Of a DNA stretch of 64,000 nucleotides, positions 49,613-62,035 are shown one piece after another. The stretch spans positions 119,349,501-119,413,500 of the forward strand of contig NC_090989.1 of the NCBI RefSeq assembly GCF_041146395.1, written 5' to 3'. This stretch comes from Eulemur rufifrons (Eukaryota > Chordata > Mammalia > Primates > Lemuridae). Under the pieces are notes generated by a model. The model was given only the letters and a program-made list of their open reading frames with translations, made no database searches and was not told the origin of the DNA. The number at the start of each line of letters is the position of its first letter. Within the stretch, counting starts at the first letter, position 1. The position numbers were made by a program, and so were the translations under genes.

Positions 49613-52328
49613 ATTGGATCATGAGTACATTAATATACAACCTACATATATAATTCTTTCAACATTTATACACATTTAAAATTTTCCATAGTAAACATTT
49701 TTAACAGTAACAAGTTAACAGCTAGGTAGATCACCATCATGTAAGTATATCTAAAGGAAAAATGGAGAGAGAGAGAGAGATAGAGAGAGAGAGAATATTA
49801 AAGACAACAGGCAGAAGAAGAGAAATCAAATACAAGCATGACAATGTAAAAAAAAAAAAAATGACAATGTAACACAAAATGTAGGAGGAGGGGCCTGGGA
49901 AATTCTCTGAGCTGAAGAAGACAGTAGCTAGAGATTTTAAGGGAAGCCTGTGCCCTTGCCACAGAAGACCCTGAGCCAGCCTGAATTCTGACCTACAAGG
50001 ACAATCCTACCCTGTGGTAAGATGTTTAGGACATTTTATGGATAGGGACGGTAGCAGTATCGCCCAGAGCAGGGTCATTGTGGAAAGCCATCTGTAAACC
50101 AGACAGGCAAGAAAAGGTCCCCAGGCAAGATAGCCCCCAGAAAATGGGCCTGGCTAGGGAAAGCATCCAAGCAGGTTCCAGTAAGCTACTGAGGAGCGAG
50201 ACTGTTCTCCACCTTGGCATCATTGGTTGAGGAAAGGGAAGTAGGGACAGAGTGACCAATGGTTCCTAAGAAACCTTTCAGCAGGAGGTCTGGGAGGCAG
50301 CAGGACTTTCTTCTAGGTGGGAGTGTTGAAGATTCTGCCCTATAGCAGTTAAGAAAGAGCAACCCAAGACTGTATCCAATCCTACTGACTCCCAGGATAA
50401 GAGTCACCCTACTGCCCTCTCTTGCCAGCCTATAATCCCAAAGGATGAGTGGACAATCTGCCAATAGCTGAATGGTTGATTTGAACAGCTGGGAGGGGGC
50501 AAGGGTAAGAAAAAGGTTACCTACAGACTTGGACTCATGGTAGGAACTCTACCTAATCAAATCAAATATAGACACAACTGCAGTACCACACGGAACAGCT
50601 TATAACCCTAAAGATCATTCATAGGAAGCCATCATGCATTCTCCTGGAACAAGGTCAGTGTTTTCCCCTTGACAAGCTGATAGACCTTGCAAAGGTAAAT
50701 GAACACCCCTTACTAGACTCAGAGAGACATACTTGATTCCACCACTGCCCTCACCCTACTGCTCCTCTCAGGTGCAGATAGCATCTGCTGCCCTGCAACT
50801 GAGTCCTTGCCTTGGCAAAATATATTAGTAGCAGTGGTGAACTGCTAAATATTTAACAACTGACTCTTGAAGGCAGGGGCTGGGGAGAATCACTGATTTG
50901 TAGCATTGGCCAATACCCATGTTGTAAATAATCCTGATTTCAACTTGATATCACAGAATACAGAGTTGGCAAGAAATGTTCACAATTAGCTCTTGTAAGC
51001 TGGTAAGAGCCAGCTATGGCACACCAGTGTAAGGCATTATAAAATGTCTTGTTGAATTGGACCAGGTTTGAGAATTCAGTTCCCCTGATACCCTAGGTGC
51101 TAACGGCTATAATGGACATCTGTTGCTATCTGCACGGTAAACTTCAGCTCCTTTGGTTAAGAGAGACTCTCTCTCCTTACTTCCAAGGACTGTTCTTCCC
51201 ACTTTCATTTTGGTTTTTCTGAGTGGGACTGACAATCGCAGGCTACTCCCTTTGCCATGGGGAAAGGTTCAAGAATCAGGCTAAGCTGATCAAGTTCTCT
51301 CTCCTGGGAATTAGAATCTTGAAGTAGAAGGAGGTTGAAGCCAAATATTATCTAAGGGTAGCTCCCTGCGAGAGGACTTCTGAGATAACCAGAGACATGC
51401 TGGCCCTTGCCCTTTGTGAGGCCTGGCTGTTCCTAAGTTCCTTCCATCTTGTGAGCTACAAAGATCTTTGCTATAAGTAAAATGTCACTGTGGACGTAAA
51501 TAAAATGAAAAGAAAATAGTATTCTAAAATTCAAGCTAGATATGGTTTCTTGACCCTCTCAGCCAAAAATCAGTTTTGGTTAAAAAGGAAATCTGCAAAC
51601 ATCAACTATAAGCTATTGGTAAACTACAGCTTTCTCTCAGTAATTAGGAGGATTAAAAGTGATTTTAAAATGGAATATTTTTCTGTCTCTTATTCAGTGT
51701 AATTTCATGCCTTGCCCTTGCAACTCCTAAAATCATTCCACATTCCACATACACTTGCAAAAACACTGGGCTAGATAATGCACATTCCTCCAAAGGTGTT
51801 TGGGCTGATGTGCCAGCACTCGGTCCATCCCCTCTCTTCCCCTGCTCCTGCTTGTAAGTGGACAAGGGCAAGAGTCCCTCTGGCTGCCAGAGAAGGTGTC
51901 TATCTAACCAGCTGATGCAATATAACCCACTCTAAGAACTGATTGAGATCAACCTTTGGATTTCATGAGGCAGTTTCCTAGGCTCATGTTTCATTTCTTA
52001 TGAAACAACCATGGATTTTGTTTAAAAAAACAGTGCGTATTATGTGAAAGTAGCATTGTAAAATTGAACTTGCAACTGTTTCACTGATTACATTGGCTGC
52101 TGGCCATTGCAGCCACGTCCTCCATCTGATGACTGGGTCATGTTTTTCACACATCAGTTTTATTCTGGTTGCCTGTTGACAGTTGAGTAACAGCAAACAT
52201 TCTGTTCGCTCTATCTTGCTTATATCTCTCTAATTAATTGCATTTAGAAATGTGAATGGAAATCTTTTCTAGTTTCTACCTTTAAAATTATTGTGTAAAT
52301 CTTGATTTAGTAAAATTTTTTCACTGCA
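49613..52328. other. Unassigned intergenic sequence
   Basis: No recognisable gene. A (GA)n tract lies at about 49766-49794 and an A-run at 49848-49861. The moderately long minus frames near 50026-50464 have no known domain. Confidence 0.4.
49766..49794. repeat. (GA)n microsatellite
   Basis: A GA run with one 'ta' interruption. Confidence 0.9.
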
Positions 52329-52342
52329 AAAACTCAAATGTT

Positions 52343-52691
52343 GGCTAGGCGTGGTGGCTCATGCCTGTAATCCTAGCACTCCGGGAGGCCGAGGTGGGTG
52401 GATTGCTTGAGCACAGGAGTTCGAGACCAGCCTGAGCAAGAGTGAGACCCCGTCTCTACTAAAAAAATAGAAAGAAATCATCTGGCCAACTAAAATATAT
52501 ATATATAAAAAATTAGCCGGGCATGGTGGCGCATGCCTGTAGTCCCAGCTACTCGGGAGGCTGAGACAGGAGGATTGCTTAAGCTCAGGAGTTTGAGGTT
52601 GCTGTGAGCTAGGCTGACGCCACGGCACTCACTCTAGCCTGGGCGACAGGGTGCCGTGGCATCTCTGTCTCAAACAATAAAAAATAAAAAT
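52343..52691 (+). mobile_element. Lemur-type Alu SINE with target duplication
   Basis: Long-linker Alu. The direct repeat aaaactcaaatgtt lies at 52329-52342 and 52692-52705. Near its 3' end 'cagggtgccgtggcatctctgtctc' replaces the usual 'cagagtgagactctgtctc', a small local rearrangement. Confidence 0.95.
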
Positions 52692-52705
52692 AAAACTCAA
52701 ATGTT

Positions 52706-53614
52706 TAATACAATGCCATAATTATAGTGTATAATGACAGAGTGGTGAAAAGACATTACTATTGTGATGGCACAGAATTGTGAGAAAATTCTCCCCGTTT
52801 CTGCTTCATGTGGGTTTGGTATCTGGTTCAGCCTGGAAACTCAGTGCAGATAGTGCATTGTCCCCTTTTGGGGTATTCATTAAATCCTGGGCCAGAGGAG
52901 CAACCCTCAGTCTCCTTCTGAGCTGAGGACAGTTATTCCTCCTCTGGCTTTATGCATGTCATTCTCCACACTACATGAAGGTTCCTACAGACAGTGAGCC
53001 CATCATCACATACCAGTGAATCTGGCAACTCTCACCTATGCAGTTCTTGTCAAGGGGCAGAGCAGAGGAGCCCACCTACCCCTTTCCCACCCAGAATAGA
53101 CTTCGCTGTTCCTTTGGAGCTGGGTTCTTGACTACTGAGCTGCATTGCCATTCCTCATGACCCATAGCTGCAGTCATTTGTGCTGGTCCCAGTGCACTTG
53201 TGGACCATTCTTGCCATAGGCACTTGCTCTGGTACTGCATCAAATAAGTCTCCTCTCCCTCTATCAGCAATTTGATCCAAGAGAAATAAAGGGAAGGGCT
53301 CCATCTCATCAGAGAATATCATTATTTATAATTGTCAAACACGTGATTATTACTGAGAGAAGTGACTGCCATGGCTCTAGCTAGAACATAACTCTGTCCA
53401 CCCCTAAACAACAACAAAAATTTTTTTATCTCAGTATCACAGTAAATGGGACCACTCTCCATCAAATGGTTCCAGTCAGAAATTCCAGGGTAATTCATAT
53501 TTAATTGATTACCTTGTCTCTTGGAGGTGACTTCACTGCCAAATAATCTCTTAAAGATAGTCCTTAAGGCCAGGCATATCCAGGATGAGAATAAAGGGGA
53601 AAAAAAAATCAAAA
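52706..53614. other. Unassigned intergenic sequence
   Basis: No gene or confident repeat was found. Confidence 0.45.
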
Positions 53615-53905
53615 GGCTGGGCACAGTTAAGTGCCTGTATTCCCAGCTGCTTGGGAGTTCTGAGGCTGGAGGATCACTTGAGGCCAGGAGTTTGTGACCA
53701 GCCTGAGCAAGAGCAAGACCCCATCTCTACAAAAAATAGAAATATTAGTCAGGCATGGTGACACATGCCTATAGTCCCACCTACTCAGGAGGCTGAGGCA
53801 GGAGGATCACTTGAGCTCAGGAGTTTGAGGTTACAGTGAACTATGATGAGGCCACTGCATTCAAGCCTGAGTGACAGAGCAAGAACCTATCTCTAAATAA
53901 ATAAA
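53615..53905 (+). mobile_element. Alu SINE
   Basis: 'ggctgggcacagttaagtgcc' to an (AAAT)n tail. The first monomer has lost the 'tgtaatcccagcactttggg' phrase in part, leaving 'tattcccagctgcttggg'. Confidence 0.85.
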
Positions 53906-55094
53906 TAGATACTCTTTGATATTTCCTCCACTATCATACTAGGCCAAGTTGTCTTTTTTTCTAGCGTGAACTACTTCAAAAGATTTCTTCCCACATTTTC
54001 CTTGGTCTATCTCTAATCCACTGTCCGTACAGCATCTAGTGATCTTTGTAAATCTATTCAGATTTCTCTCTTATTTACAACCCTTTAATCATCTCCCATT
54101 ATTCTTAGAATAAAAATCAAAATAAGACTTACAAATAAGATCAGGCTCATCCTAACATCCAACACGCTGAAATAAGAACACAAATAGAGGCTCATGTACC
54201 AAATTTCTAAATGTTTAAGTTATAAAATAAGCTGAGGGATGAATATAAAAATAGGTAATATCCTCCTATTTTGATAAATATATATTCAGGATTCCCCTAG
54301 AAAGTGAGTCAGGTCTACATTTAGAATTCTCAGACATGAAGTCTCTGGTCCAGGGAGAGCTGAGCCCTGAGCCCTGGCCCTTCTCACATTTTTTCCCATC
54401 CCAGTTTCCATTCAGCATCACAGGAGCCTCACGTGCACATATGTGGTCATCCAAAACTGCACATTTCACATCCCTGATAAATTGCCCTTTGGACAACTTT
54501 TGGACCCAGGGGTGTGCACACCAGTAACTAGGTCCACATTCAAAAGGACAGGCCTAGGAGGAGACTCGCAAGGCCCTGGAAGCATGTTCAGAGACATTTG
54601 GGCAGAGAATTTCAGGGTAACCAGAATATATTCTAGAAAGAAGCATGGTACAGTCTTCAGATGGGTGTGTCCCTTTGGCCCTGTGAATTCCTCACTCCAC
54701 GGGAAGCGTACAGCTGGAGAAAGTCCAGAGTGGACCCAGGACTGTTTTGTGCATTCTACGGCTCTCTGCCTTCTATTCATACTGACCTTCTTTTAGTTCC
54801 TTGAGTACTCCATGTTCCTTTCTGATAAAGGGCCTTTGTACGTGTGGTTCCCCCCTCCCTGGCAACCCATCTTCTTCAGGTCTCAGTTAAAGCATCATTT
54901 CTTTGAAGTTGCCTTTCTGAAAATCTTCACAAAAGCCAGGTGCCCCAATTATGTAGCTTCATAGAATCCTATACTTTTTCATAGAGCTTAAAACAATTAG
55001 AATAGTTATTATATACCCAGTATTCATATAATTAGTCATTTATTATATAATGTAGTTATTATATAATTAACTGTTTAATGCTTTTATCCTCTGA
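53906..55094. other. Unassigned intergenic sequence
   Basis: The overlapping frames at 54443-54796 (+) and 54466-54780 (-) are the longest here but show no family features. Confidence 0.4.
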
Positions 55095-55230
55095 TAGAAT
55101 GTAAATGTCTTAGAGGGTATGGACGTCTGTCCTGTTCATCATTGCCTTCCTAACACCCAGCATGGTGCACTCAAGCGTGGTACACTACATGCAATAGGCA
55201 CTCAAAGATATTTGTTAAGTGAATGAAAGC
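55095..55230 (+). repeat. L2 LINE 3' end
   Basis: 'tagaatgtaaatgtcttagaggg', 'ctgttcatcattgccttcc', 'gcaataggcactcaaagatatttg' and 'ttaagtgaatgaa' match the L2 terminus in sense orientation. Confidence 0.75.
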
Positions 55231-56234
55231 GTGACCTACAGGAACTTGTCCATTCTCACATTCCCCTGACTTCTGTCAGAGGGGAAATCCCTTTTAGGAC
55301 TCACAATCTATCTTGGTCTCAGCCTCTGGGAGGAACATACAGATTCCTGGAGCCTGATTCTTTCTAGTAGGAGCCCTCATATACTTTGGTCTCGTGGTCT
55401 CCAGTTCTAGATATATGCTTATGGCACATATGCTCAGAGACCATTTATTTAAAAGGATCATTCAGTGCTTTAGCTCTAAGTTAAAAGAATCTTCTCAGAA
55501 GTGGAAATTAGATGCAATTATTTTAATAGCTCTTTAATTATTTAAACATCAATGTTAGTGTTTTAATGTCATCTCTTTTTATGATTTGTTGTAACAAATT
55601 AAACACAATTATGTTATAGCCTCAGAGGTAGAATACAAAATGATATCTGTAATTCTATTCAGTTTCTGGAAATAAATACATGCAAATGTATGCAACACTT
55701 AATATTGTTTAGTTTTAAAATATTTTTTATCTGATTATTTATAGTATATGTTTATGATAGAAAATTTAGAACATGTACAAAAATATAAAAAAGAAAATAT
55801 TTTCCAGAATATCCATACCAATTTATTGTTTCTAGAATCCCGTACTTTTTATAAAACTTTACTATTACTTTCCAGAATATCTATGCCAATTTACTATTAC
55901 AGCTGTTTAAGAGATTATCTATTTTCTATAAACTTGATTTTCCAAAATGAAAATAGCTTTGCTATACTTTTTTGAGTATAAAAATAACATATACTAAATA
56001 TACAAATTCAGAAAATACAGGAAAGTTGTAAAAAGGAAAATAAAAATCACTATCCAGAGATACTTACTGTTAACACTAAAGTATATATCCAGATTTTTTC
56101 CTAGTTTATATTAACCTGATTTTGTTTAATTTAATGTGCCTTGGGTCTCTTTCTAATCCAATAGATAATATAGAAGTATTATGTCTATTTAATAGGTACT
56201 TAGTAATCTGTCCTAAGGATATACTATAAATGGC
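55231..56234. other. Unassigned A/T-rich sequence
   Basis: No gene. The phrase 'ttccagaatatc(c/t)at(a/g)ccaattta' occurs at about 55801 and 55870, a short local duplication. 'agaaaatacaggaaagttg' onward resembles an old A/T-rich mammalian repeat. Confidence 0.4.
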
Positions 56235-56710
56235 TGTCTCAGATTGTGTCCTCTGGAGAGCAGACTCTGAGATGAAGTTTAACAGGCAGGATATTTATTA
56301 AGGGTGCCCTTCTTATCAACAGCTGTGGAAGAGAGGGGAAGGAAGCAGAATTGAACAGAAGGAGAAGTTAAGGTGGGCTAAAAGCCAAATGATAGCCTCC
56401 CCTGACTTCACAGGGAGTTCTGGAACTGAAATGGCCCCTTAGAGTTATCTTAAATTGGAGACAGGCAGGCCTTTTTACCCTGGCATTGATCATTGGATAT
56501 GGGTCATCCTGGGAAGGAGCATGCCTCTCTGCAGCTGAGGCCATCCCTGCCTGAAGCAGCTACTAGCATTCCCAGAAGTTGGGGTAATCCTTCATTGAAG
56601 GAGGGACCTGAGCAGCATATCACAGTGTCTACTAGAGTCTTGTTCTGTTCAGATCTACTTCTTCATATATGTTCTAGGAGCAGGAACACCAGGATTAGGT
56701 GAGCCTCCTT
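56235..56710 (-). repeat. Possible antisense LTR of an ERV
   Basis: 'gagagcagactctgagatgaagtttaacaggcaggatatttattaaggg' at the left looks like the reverse of an LTR polyadenylation region. Family not assigned; low confidence. Confidence 0.3.
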
Positions 56711-56776
56711 TTCTGTGAGAAATTTAGAAAAATAAGATTATGGAACAAAATATAGTGCCTGTCATTGCTGTTAGTT

Positions 56777-57300
56777 TCAGGGCTGCAACTGATACTTATT
56801 TTTCCCCTTGTCTTCTATCCATTCTAGGTTACCCTTAACCTCAGCTATTACCTCTACTGGTTTCAGTGGCTTACCTGTTGGCATGACCCAGATCCTCATT
56901 CTTAAATGGTATGAACCCCTAGTCACTATGTTCTTTTCAACCTTGGGTTGAATATACTTGTCCACTTATAGTCAAAATTGGGCAAGGGTGCACCAGGAAG
57001 TGCCCAGTTGGATCACCTGAATGCCAAACATATTTTTCCATGCTTCTGTTGTGTGACCTTCCCCTAATGCCAGAACCGTGGCTCTTCTTTTTGCCTGCTG
57101 GTCCCTGGATGCAATGAACACAAAGGGCCCAGGTTGATAGATATAACTTGTTGTTCATAAGGAGTCTTGTTGTGTTCCCTGGTAAAATTGTGTTCTCTTT
57201 GGGGACCTGTACTTCCAACCCTATGAGGCTCAGAGTTGGAAGACAATTCTCCATAGATCTCTTGCATGTCTACACATCTTAAGAACAGAGACATCAACAC
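56777..57300 (-). pseudogene. Degenerate ERV-like reading frames (unassigned)
   Basis: Three partly overlapping minus-strand frames (56777-56965, 56937-57254, 57064-57300) form a local cluster of stop-poor sequence next to the possible antisense LTR. That is where the 3' end of an endogenous retrovirus internal region would lie. I see no motif that proves a gag, pol or env identity. No frame is intact. It could be non-viral single-copy DNA. Confidence 0.25.
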
Positions 57301-57479
57301 GTCAACAGCTTTTACTCTGAACTATCTTTTCAAGGATGTTTGTATAATGAACAGCCTTAGAAAATAGAATAGTATATCTCTTCAGAGCAAATGATAGATT
57401 TGTTTACTGTCTCGTATAATAAAGATAATGTCTCCCTCTGGGAAGAGATTGGGTAGATTGCTTGATAAAAATTGGGGTT

Positions 57480-57700
57480 CTCTAAACTCAAAATACCTCA
57501 GCCATGACACAAACTCACTGTGTGTGAGCTTCCATTTAGATCACTCCACATCTTCCTCACAGTACTCGAGGTCAAGGGCAACTGGTACAAACATAAAGCC
57601 CTTGCTACTTGCTGTGGTGTAAGCAATAAAGTCTTCTGACTGTGACCCAGGAGTCTCACTCATGTCTTCTGCCAGCATCCAGGAAAGTGGCAGGATAGCT
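57480..57700 (+). repeat. LTR-like segment with AATAAA
   Basis: 'ataaagcccttgctacttgc' and 'caataaagtcttctgactg' followed by 'tgacccaggagtctcact' resemble the R-U5 end of a sense-strand ERV LTR. The orientation is opposite to the frames at 56777-57300, so it would be a separate insertion. Family not assigned. Confidence 0.35.
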
Positions 57701-58225
57701 TGCAAATGGGATAAAATCTCAGTCCATTTACAGTTCTTATGACATAGTATGTTATGACAGAGGGTGAGAAAATTAACATAACCCTAAGGGTTAATAGTAA
57801 ATGTATACTGTTATCTATTCCATGTAAATGAGAACTGTTTCTGATTCTCTTTCCCAAGAGAGATGGAAAAAAACATAATTTTAAGATTAATGGTTACATA
57901 CCATGTACCTGTGTCCACATTACTCTGCTCTAGCCAAGACACCACGTCTTGTATTTTTCTCCAGGATCAGTCTGGATTTTGTAGGGACCAGACTGGAGAA
58001 TAAAATGGAGGTATGATGGGGATCACCACCCTTGAATCCTTTAGATCTTTATGAGTATGTCTTAGTCTGTGCTGCCATAACAGAATATCACAGACTGGTT
58101 AATTTAAAGTGAACAGAAATTTATTTCTCAGAGTTCTGAAGGCTGGGAAGTCCAACATCAATACACTGACACTGCTGTGTCATCTCATGGCAGATGGTAG
58201 AAGGGTAAGAGAGAGTAAAAGGGGG

Positions 58226-58241
58226 CCAAACTCCTCCTTTT
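58226..58241. other. Target-site duplication, left copy
   Basis: ccaaactcctcctttt, identical to 61611-61626. Confidence 0.95.
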
Positions 58242-59765
58242 TTGTTTCAAAATTTTAAGGGAGTGCAAATATGTTAGGTTACATGGATCATTTTTCTAAT
58301 GCTTGAGTCCTAGCTATAGGTGTGCCTGTCACCCAAATAGTGTACATAGTACCCATTAAGTTGATTTATTCTCCTTCCCTATTCCCCCCTCCCCCCTGCT
58401 TGATTTCCACAAGTTTTAATTCCCTCTGTGCACGTGTGCATAGTTCCAATTTAATAGTAAGCACATGTGGTGTTTGTTTTTCCATTCTTGAGATACTTCA
58501 CTTAGGAGGATAGTTTCCAGTTCCATCCAGACTGTTGCAAAAGGTATTAATTCATCTTTTTTATGGCTGAGTAGTTCTCCATGGTATACATATACCACAT
58601 TTTATTAATCCACTCATAAATCAATGGGCACTTGGTTTGATTCCACATCTTTGCAATTGTGAATTATGCTGTAATAAACATTCAAGTGCCAGTGTCTTTT
58701 TGATAAAACATCCTCTTTCCTTTTGGCTAAATACCCAACAGTGAGATTGCTGATCAAATTGTAGACCTACTTTTAGTTCTTTGAGGCATCTCCAAACTGT
58801 TTTCCAGAGGTTGTACTAATTTGCAGTCCCACCAACAGTGTATAGGCATTCCTTTCTCTCTGCATCTATGCCAGCATCTATTGTTCTTGGACTTTTTAAT
58901 AAAAGCCATTCTAACTGTGGTAAGGTGATATCTCATTGTGGTTTTAATTTGCATTTCCCTGATGATTAGTGATGTTGAGCATTTTTCATATGTTTATTAG
59001 CCATTTGTCTTTCTTCTTTTGAGAAACTTCTGTTCATATCTTTTGCCCACATTTTAATAGGGTTGTTTGTTTTTTTTCTTGCTGCTTTGCTTGAGTTCTT
59101 TGTAAATTCTGGTTATTAGCCCTTTATCAGATATGTAGCTTCAAATGTTTTCTCTCATTCTGTAGGTTGTCTATTTGCTCTGTTGATTGTTTCCTTAGCT
59201 GTGCAGAGGTTTTTTAGTTTAATCAAATCCCATTTATTAATTATTGTTGTTGCAAAAATGATTGCCATTAGCATCCTCTTCATAAATTCTTTGCTTAGGC
59301 TGATATCTAGAATAGTTTTTCCTACATTTTCTTCTAGAATTCTTACAGTTTTATGCCTTAGGTCTAAGTCTTTTATCCACCTTGAATTAATTTTTGTGAG
59401 TGGTGAGAGGTAGGGGTCCTGTTTCATTCTTCTGCATGTGGCCATCCAATTTTTCCAGCACCATTTATTGAACAGAGCTTCTTTTCCCTAGTGTATATTG
59501 TTGTCTGCTTTGTCAAAGATTGGTTGATTGTAGATAGATGGTCTTATATCTAGGTTCCTTCTTCTTTTCCATTAGTTTATATCTCTTTTTTTTTGGTACA
59601 ATACCATTCTGTTTTGGTTACTATAGCCTTGCAGTATAGTTTGAAGTCTGGTAATGTGATACTTCCAGATTTATTCTTTTTGCTTAGGATTGCTTTGGCT
59701 ATTCGGGCTCTTTTCTGATTCCAAACAAACTGTAGAATTATTTTTTCTAGATCTGTGAAGTATGA
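58242..59765 (-). mobile_element. L1, 3' part of a twin-primed insertion
   Basis: Antisense L1: 3'UTR ('aattttaagggagtgcaaat', 'tccttccctattccccc'), the ORF2 end ('gatacttcacttaggagg', 'ggctgagtagttctccatgg') and on to 'gggctcttttctgattcc' and 'atctgtgaag' near 59760. There the orientation flips. The A-tail side abuts the target duplication at 58226-58241. Confidence 0.9.
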
Positions 59766-61610
59766 GAAGCTATCAAAGTCTATGGGACACAGCAAAAGAT
59801 TCCTCAGGGGAAAATGCACAGCCTTAAATACATACATCAAAAAGATAGAAAGGCTGGACATGATTACATGTCTGTAATCCTAGCACTCTGGGAGACTGAG
59901 GTGGGAGAGTTGCTTGAGGCCAGGAGTTTGAGACCATCCTGAGCAAGAGTGAGACCCCACCTCTACAAAAAATAGAAAAAATTAGCCAGGAGTGGTGATG
60001 TACACTTGTAGCCCCAGCTACTCAGCAGGCTGAGGCAGGACCATTGCTTGAACCTAGGAGTTTGAGGTTCTATGAGTTGTGATGACACCACTGCACTCCA
60101 GACAGGGTGACAGAGTGAGACTCTGTCTCAAAAAAAAAAAAAAAAAGGACTGAAAGATCACAAATTAACAACCTAATGTCACACCTCAAGGAACTAGAAA
60201 AGGAAGAACAAACCAAACCCAAAGCCAGCAGAAGAAAAGAAATAATGAAGGTCAGAGCAGAACTAAATGAATTGGAAAACAATACAAAGGATTAATGAAA
60301 CAAAAAGTTGGTTCTTTGAAAAGATAAACAAAATTGACAGACCTCTTGTTAGATTAACCAAGAACAAAGGAGAAAGGATCTAAATAAGCTCAATCAGAAA
60401 TGAAAAAGGTGACATTACAATTGATACCACAGAAATACAAAACATCATCCACGAATACTACAGAAGTCTCTACCCACATAAACTAGAGAACATAGAGGAA
60501 ATGGACAAGTTCCTGGAAACACACAATATCCCAAGACTCAACCAGGAAGAAATAGAACTCCTGAACAGTCCAATAATGAACAGTGAGATCAAAATAGTAA
60601 TAAAAAACCCTCTAACAACAACAACAAAAGTCCTGGACCAGATGGATTCACAGCCGAATTCTATCAGACCTACAAAGAAGACCTGGTACCCATAATACAG
60701 AAATTATTCCATAACATTCAGAAGGATGGAATCCTCCCCAACTCATTCTATGAAGACAGTATCATCTTGATACTAAATCCTAGAAAGGACACAACAAAAA
60801 AAGAAAACTACAGGCTAATATCCCTTATGAATATAGATGCAAAAATCCTCAATAAAATACTTGCAAACAGAATTCAACAGCACATCAAGAAAAATAATAA
60901 CCTACCAGGACCAAGGGGGGACTTCTTCCCAGGGATGGAAGGATGGTTCAACATATACAAATCAATTAATGTGATTCACCACATAAACAAAAGCAAAAAC
61001 AAAAACAAGATCATATGATCATCTCAACAAATACAAAAAAAGCATTTGACAAAATCCAGAACACTTTCATGATAAAAACCTTCAACAAACTAGGCATAGA
61101 AGGAACATATCTCAGAATTATAAAAGCCATATATGATAAACCCACAGCCAATATCATACTGAATGGGGAAAAGTTGGAAGCATTCCTCGTAAGAACTGGA
61201 ACAAGACAAGGATGCCCACCGTCACCACTTCTATTTGACTTAGTGATAGAAATCCTAGCCAAAGCAATCAGGCAAGAGAAGAATATTAAGGGTATCCAAA
61301 TCAGGAAAGAGGAGGTCAAACTCTCACTCTTCACTAATGATTTGATCTTATATCTAGAAAACTCCACCAAGAGTCTCCTGGAATACCATTTACAATAGCT
61401 ACAAAGAAAATAAAATACTTAGGAATATACTTAACCAAGGAGGTGAAAGATCTCTGCAAGGAGAACTATGAAACTCTGAGGAAAGAAATCATGGAGGACA
61501 CAAACAAATGGAAAAATGTATCATACTCATGGATAGGTAGAATCAACATTGTTAAAATGTCCATGCTACCCAAAGTGATTTATAAATTCAATGCAATCCC
61601 CATCAAGTTA
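59766..61610 (+). mobile_element. L1, inverted 5' part of the same insertion
   Basis: Sense ORF2 runs from 'tatgggacacagcaaaag' through 'ccaaacccaaagccagcag', 'ggaaacacacaatatccc', 'ctggaccagatggattcac' and 'acaagacaaggatgcccacc' to 'cccatcaagttaccaa', where the target duplication begins. Its L1 end point lies directly before the L1 start of the antisense part, the signature of twin priming. Frames such as 61015-61398 keep readable reverse-transcriptase sequence but are broken; FADD appears as FTND. Confidence 0.9.
59852..60147 (+). mobile_element. Alu SINE inside the inverted L1 part
   Basis: 'ggctggacatgattacatg' to a poly-A tail. L1 text 'agatagaaa|g' before and 'gaaagatcacaaattaac' after join across it. 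Confidence 0.88.
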
Positions 61611-61626
61611 CCAAACTCCTCCTTTT
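61611..61626. other. Target-site duplication, right copy
   Basis: ccaaactcctcctttt, identical to 58226-58241. MST LTR text resumes after it. Confidence 0.95.
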
Positions 61627-62035
61627 ATAACAAATCCACTCCCACAATAAAAGCATTAATTCACTTACTCAGCCCTCATGGCCTAATGACCTCTAATTAG
61701 GCCACACCTCCTAACACTGTTGCATTGGTGATTAAGTTTCCAACACATCCTTTTTGGGGGACGTATTCAGACCATACCAGAATGACACTAATTTCCATTG
61801 TTTCTCCAACACAACTGTTTTTGATTTCTATCTTGGCTAGGAGAGAGGGTCAGTTTCATAAGCTTCCAATTTGGCCTTCATCATTATAATAGTTATTATT
61901 TCATAGGCTGAGAACCTGATGAGGGGTTATGCCTACTGTGAAGTATGTCTATTCTGATTATATATTTGACAACTGTGGAAATGACCAACATGTGGATCTG
62001 TAGATGAGTAGACCCACTGTGATCTAGACCTTGTA

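Larger units (their letters stand above)
58067..61785 (-). repeat. MST-type MaLR LTR, split by an L1 insertion
   Basis: The right part of the LTR is 58067-58241 ('tcttagtctgtgctgccataac', 'atttatttctcagagttc', 'ggctgggaagtcc'). The left part is 61611-61785 ('tcatggcctaatgacctc', 'caccaatgc' on the minus strand, 'gggggacgtattcagacc'). Together they read as one antisense LTR. The intervening 3.4 kb is the inverted L1. Confidence 0.85.

Noticed and set aside
61015..61398. 127-codon frame with reverse-transcriptase-like text as an independent RT system
   Set aside because: It is part of the inverted L1 ORF2. The neighbouring frames continue L1 ORF2 and the active-site motif is altered.
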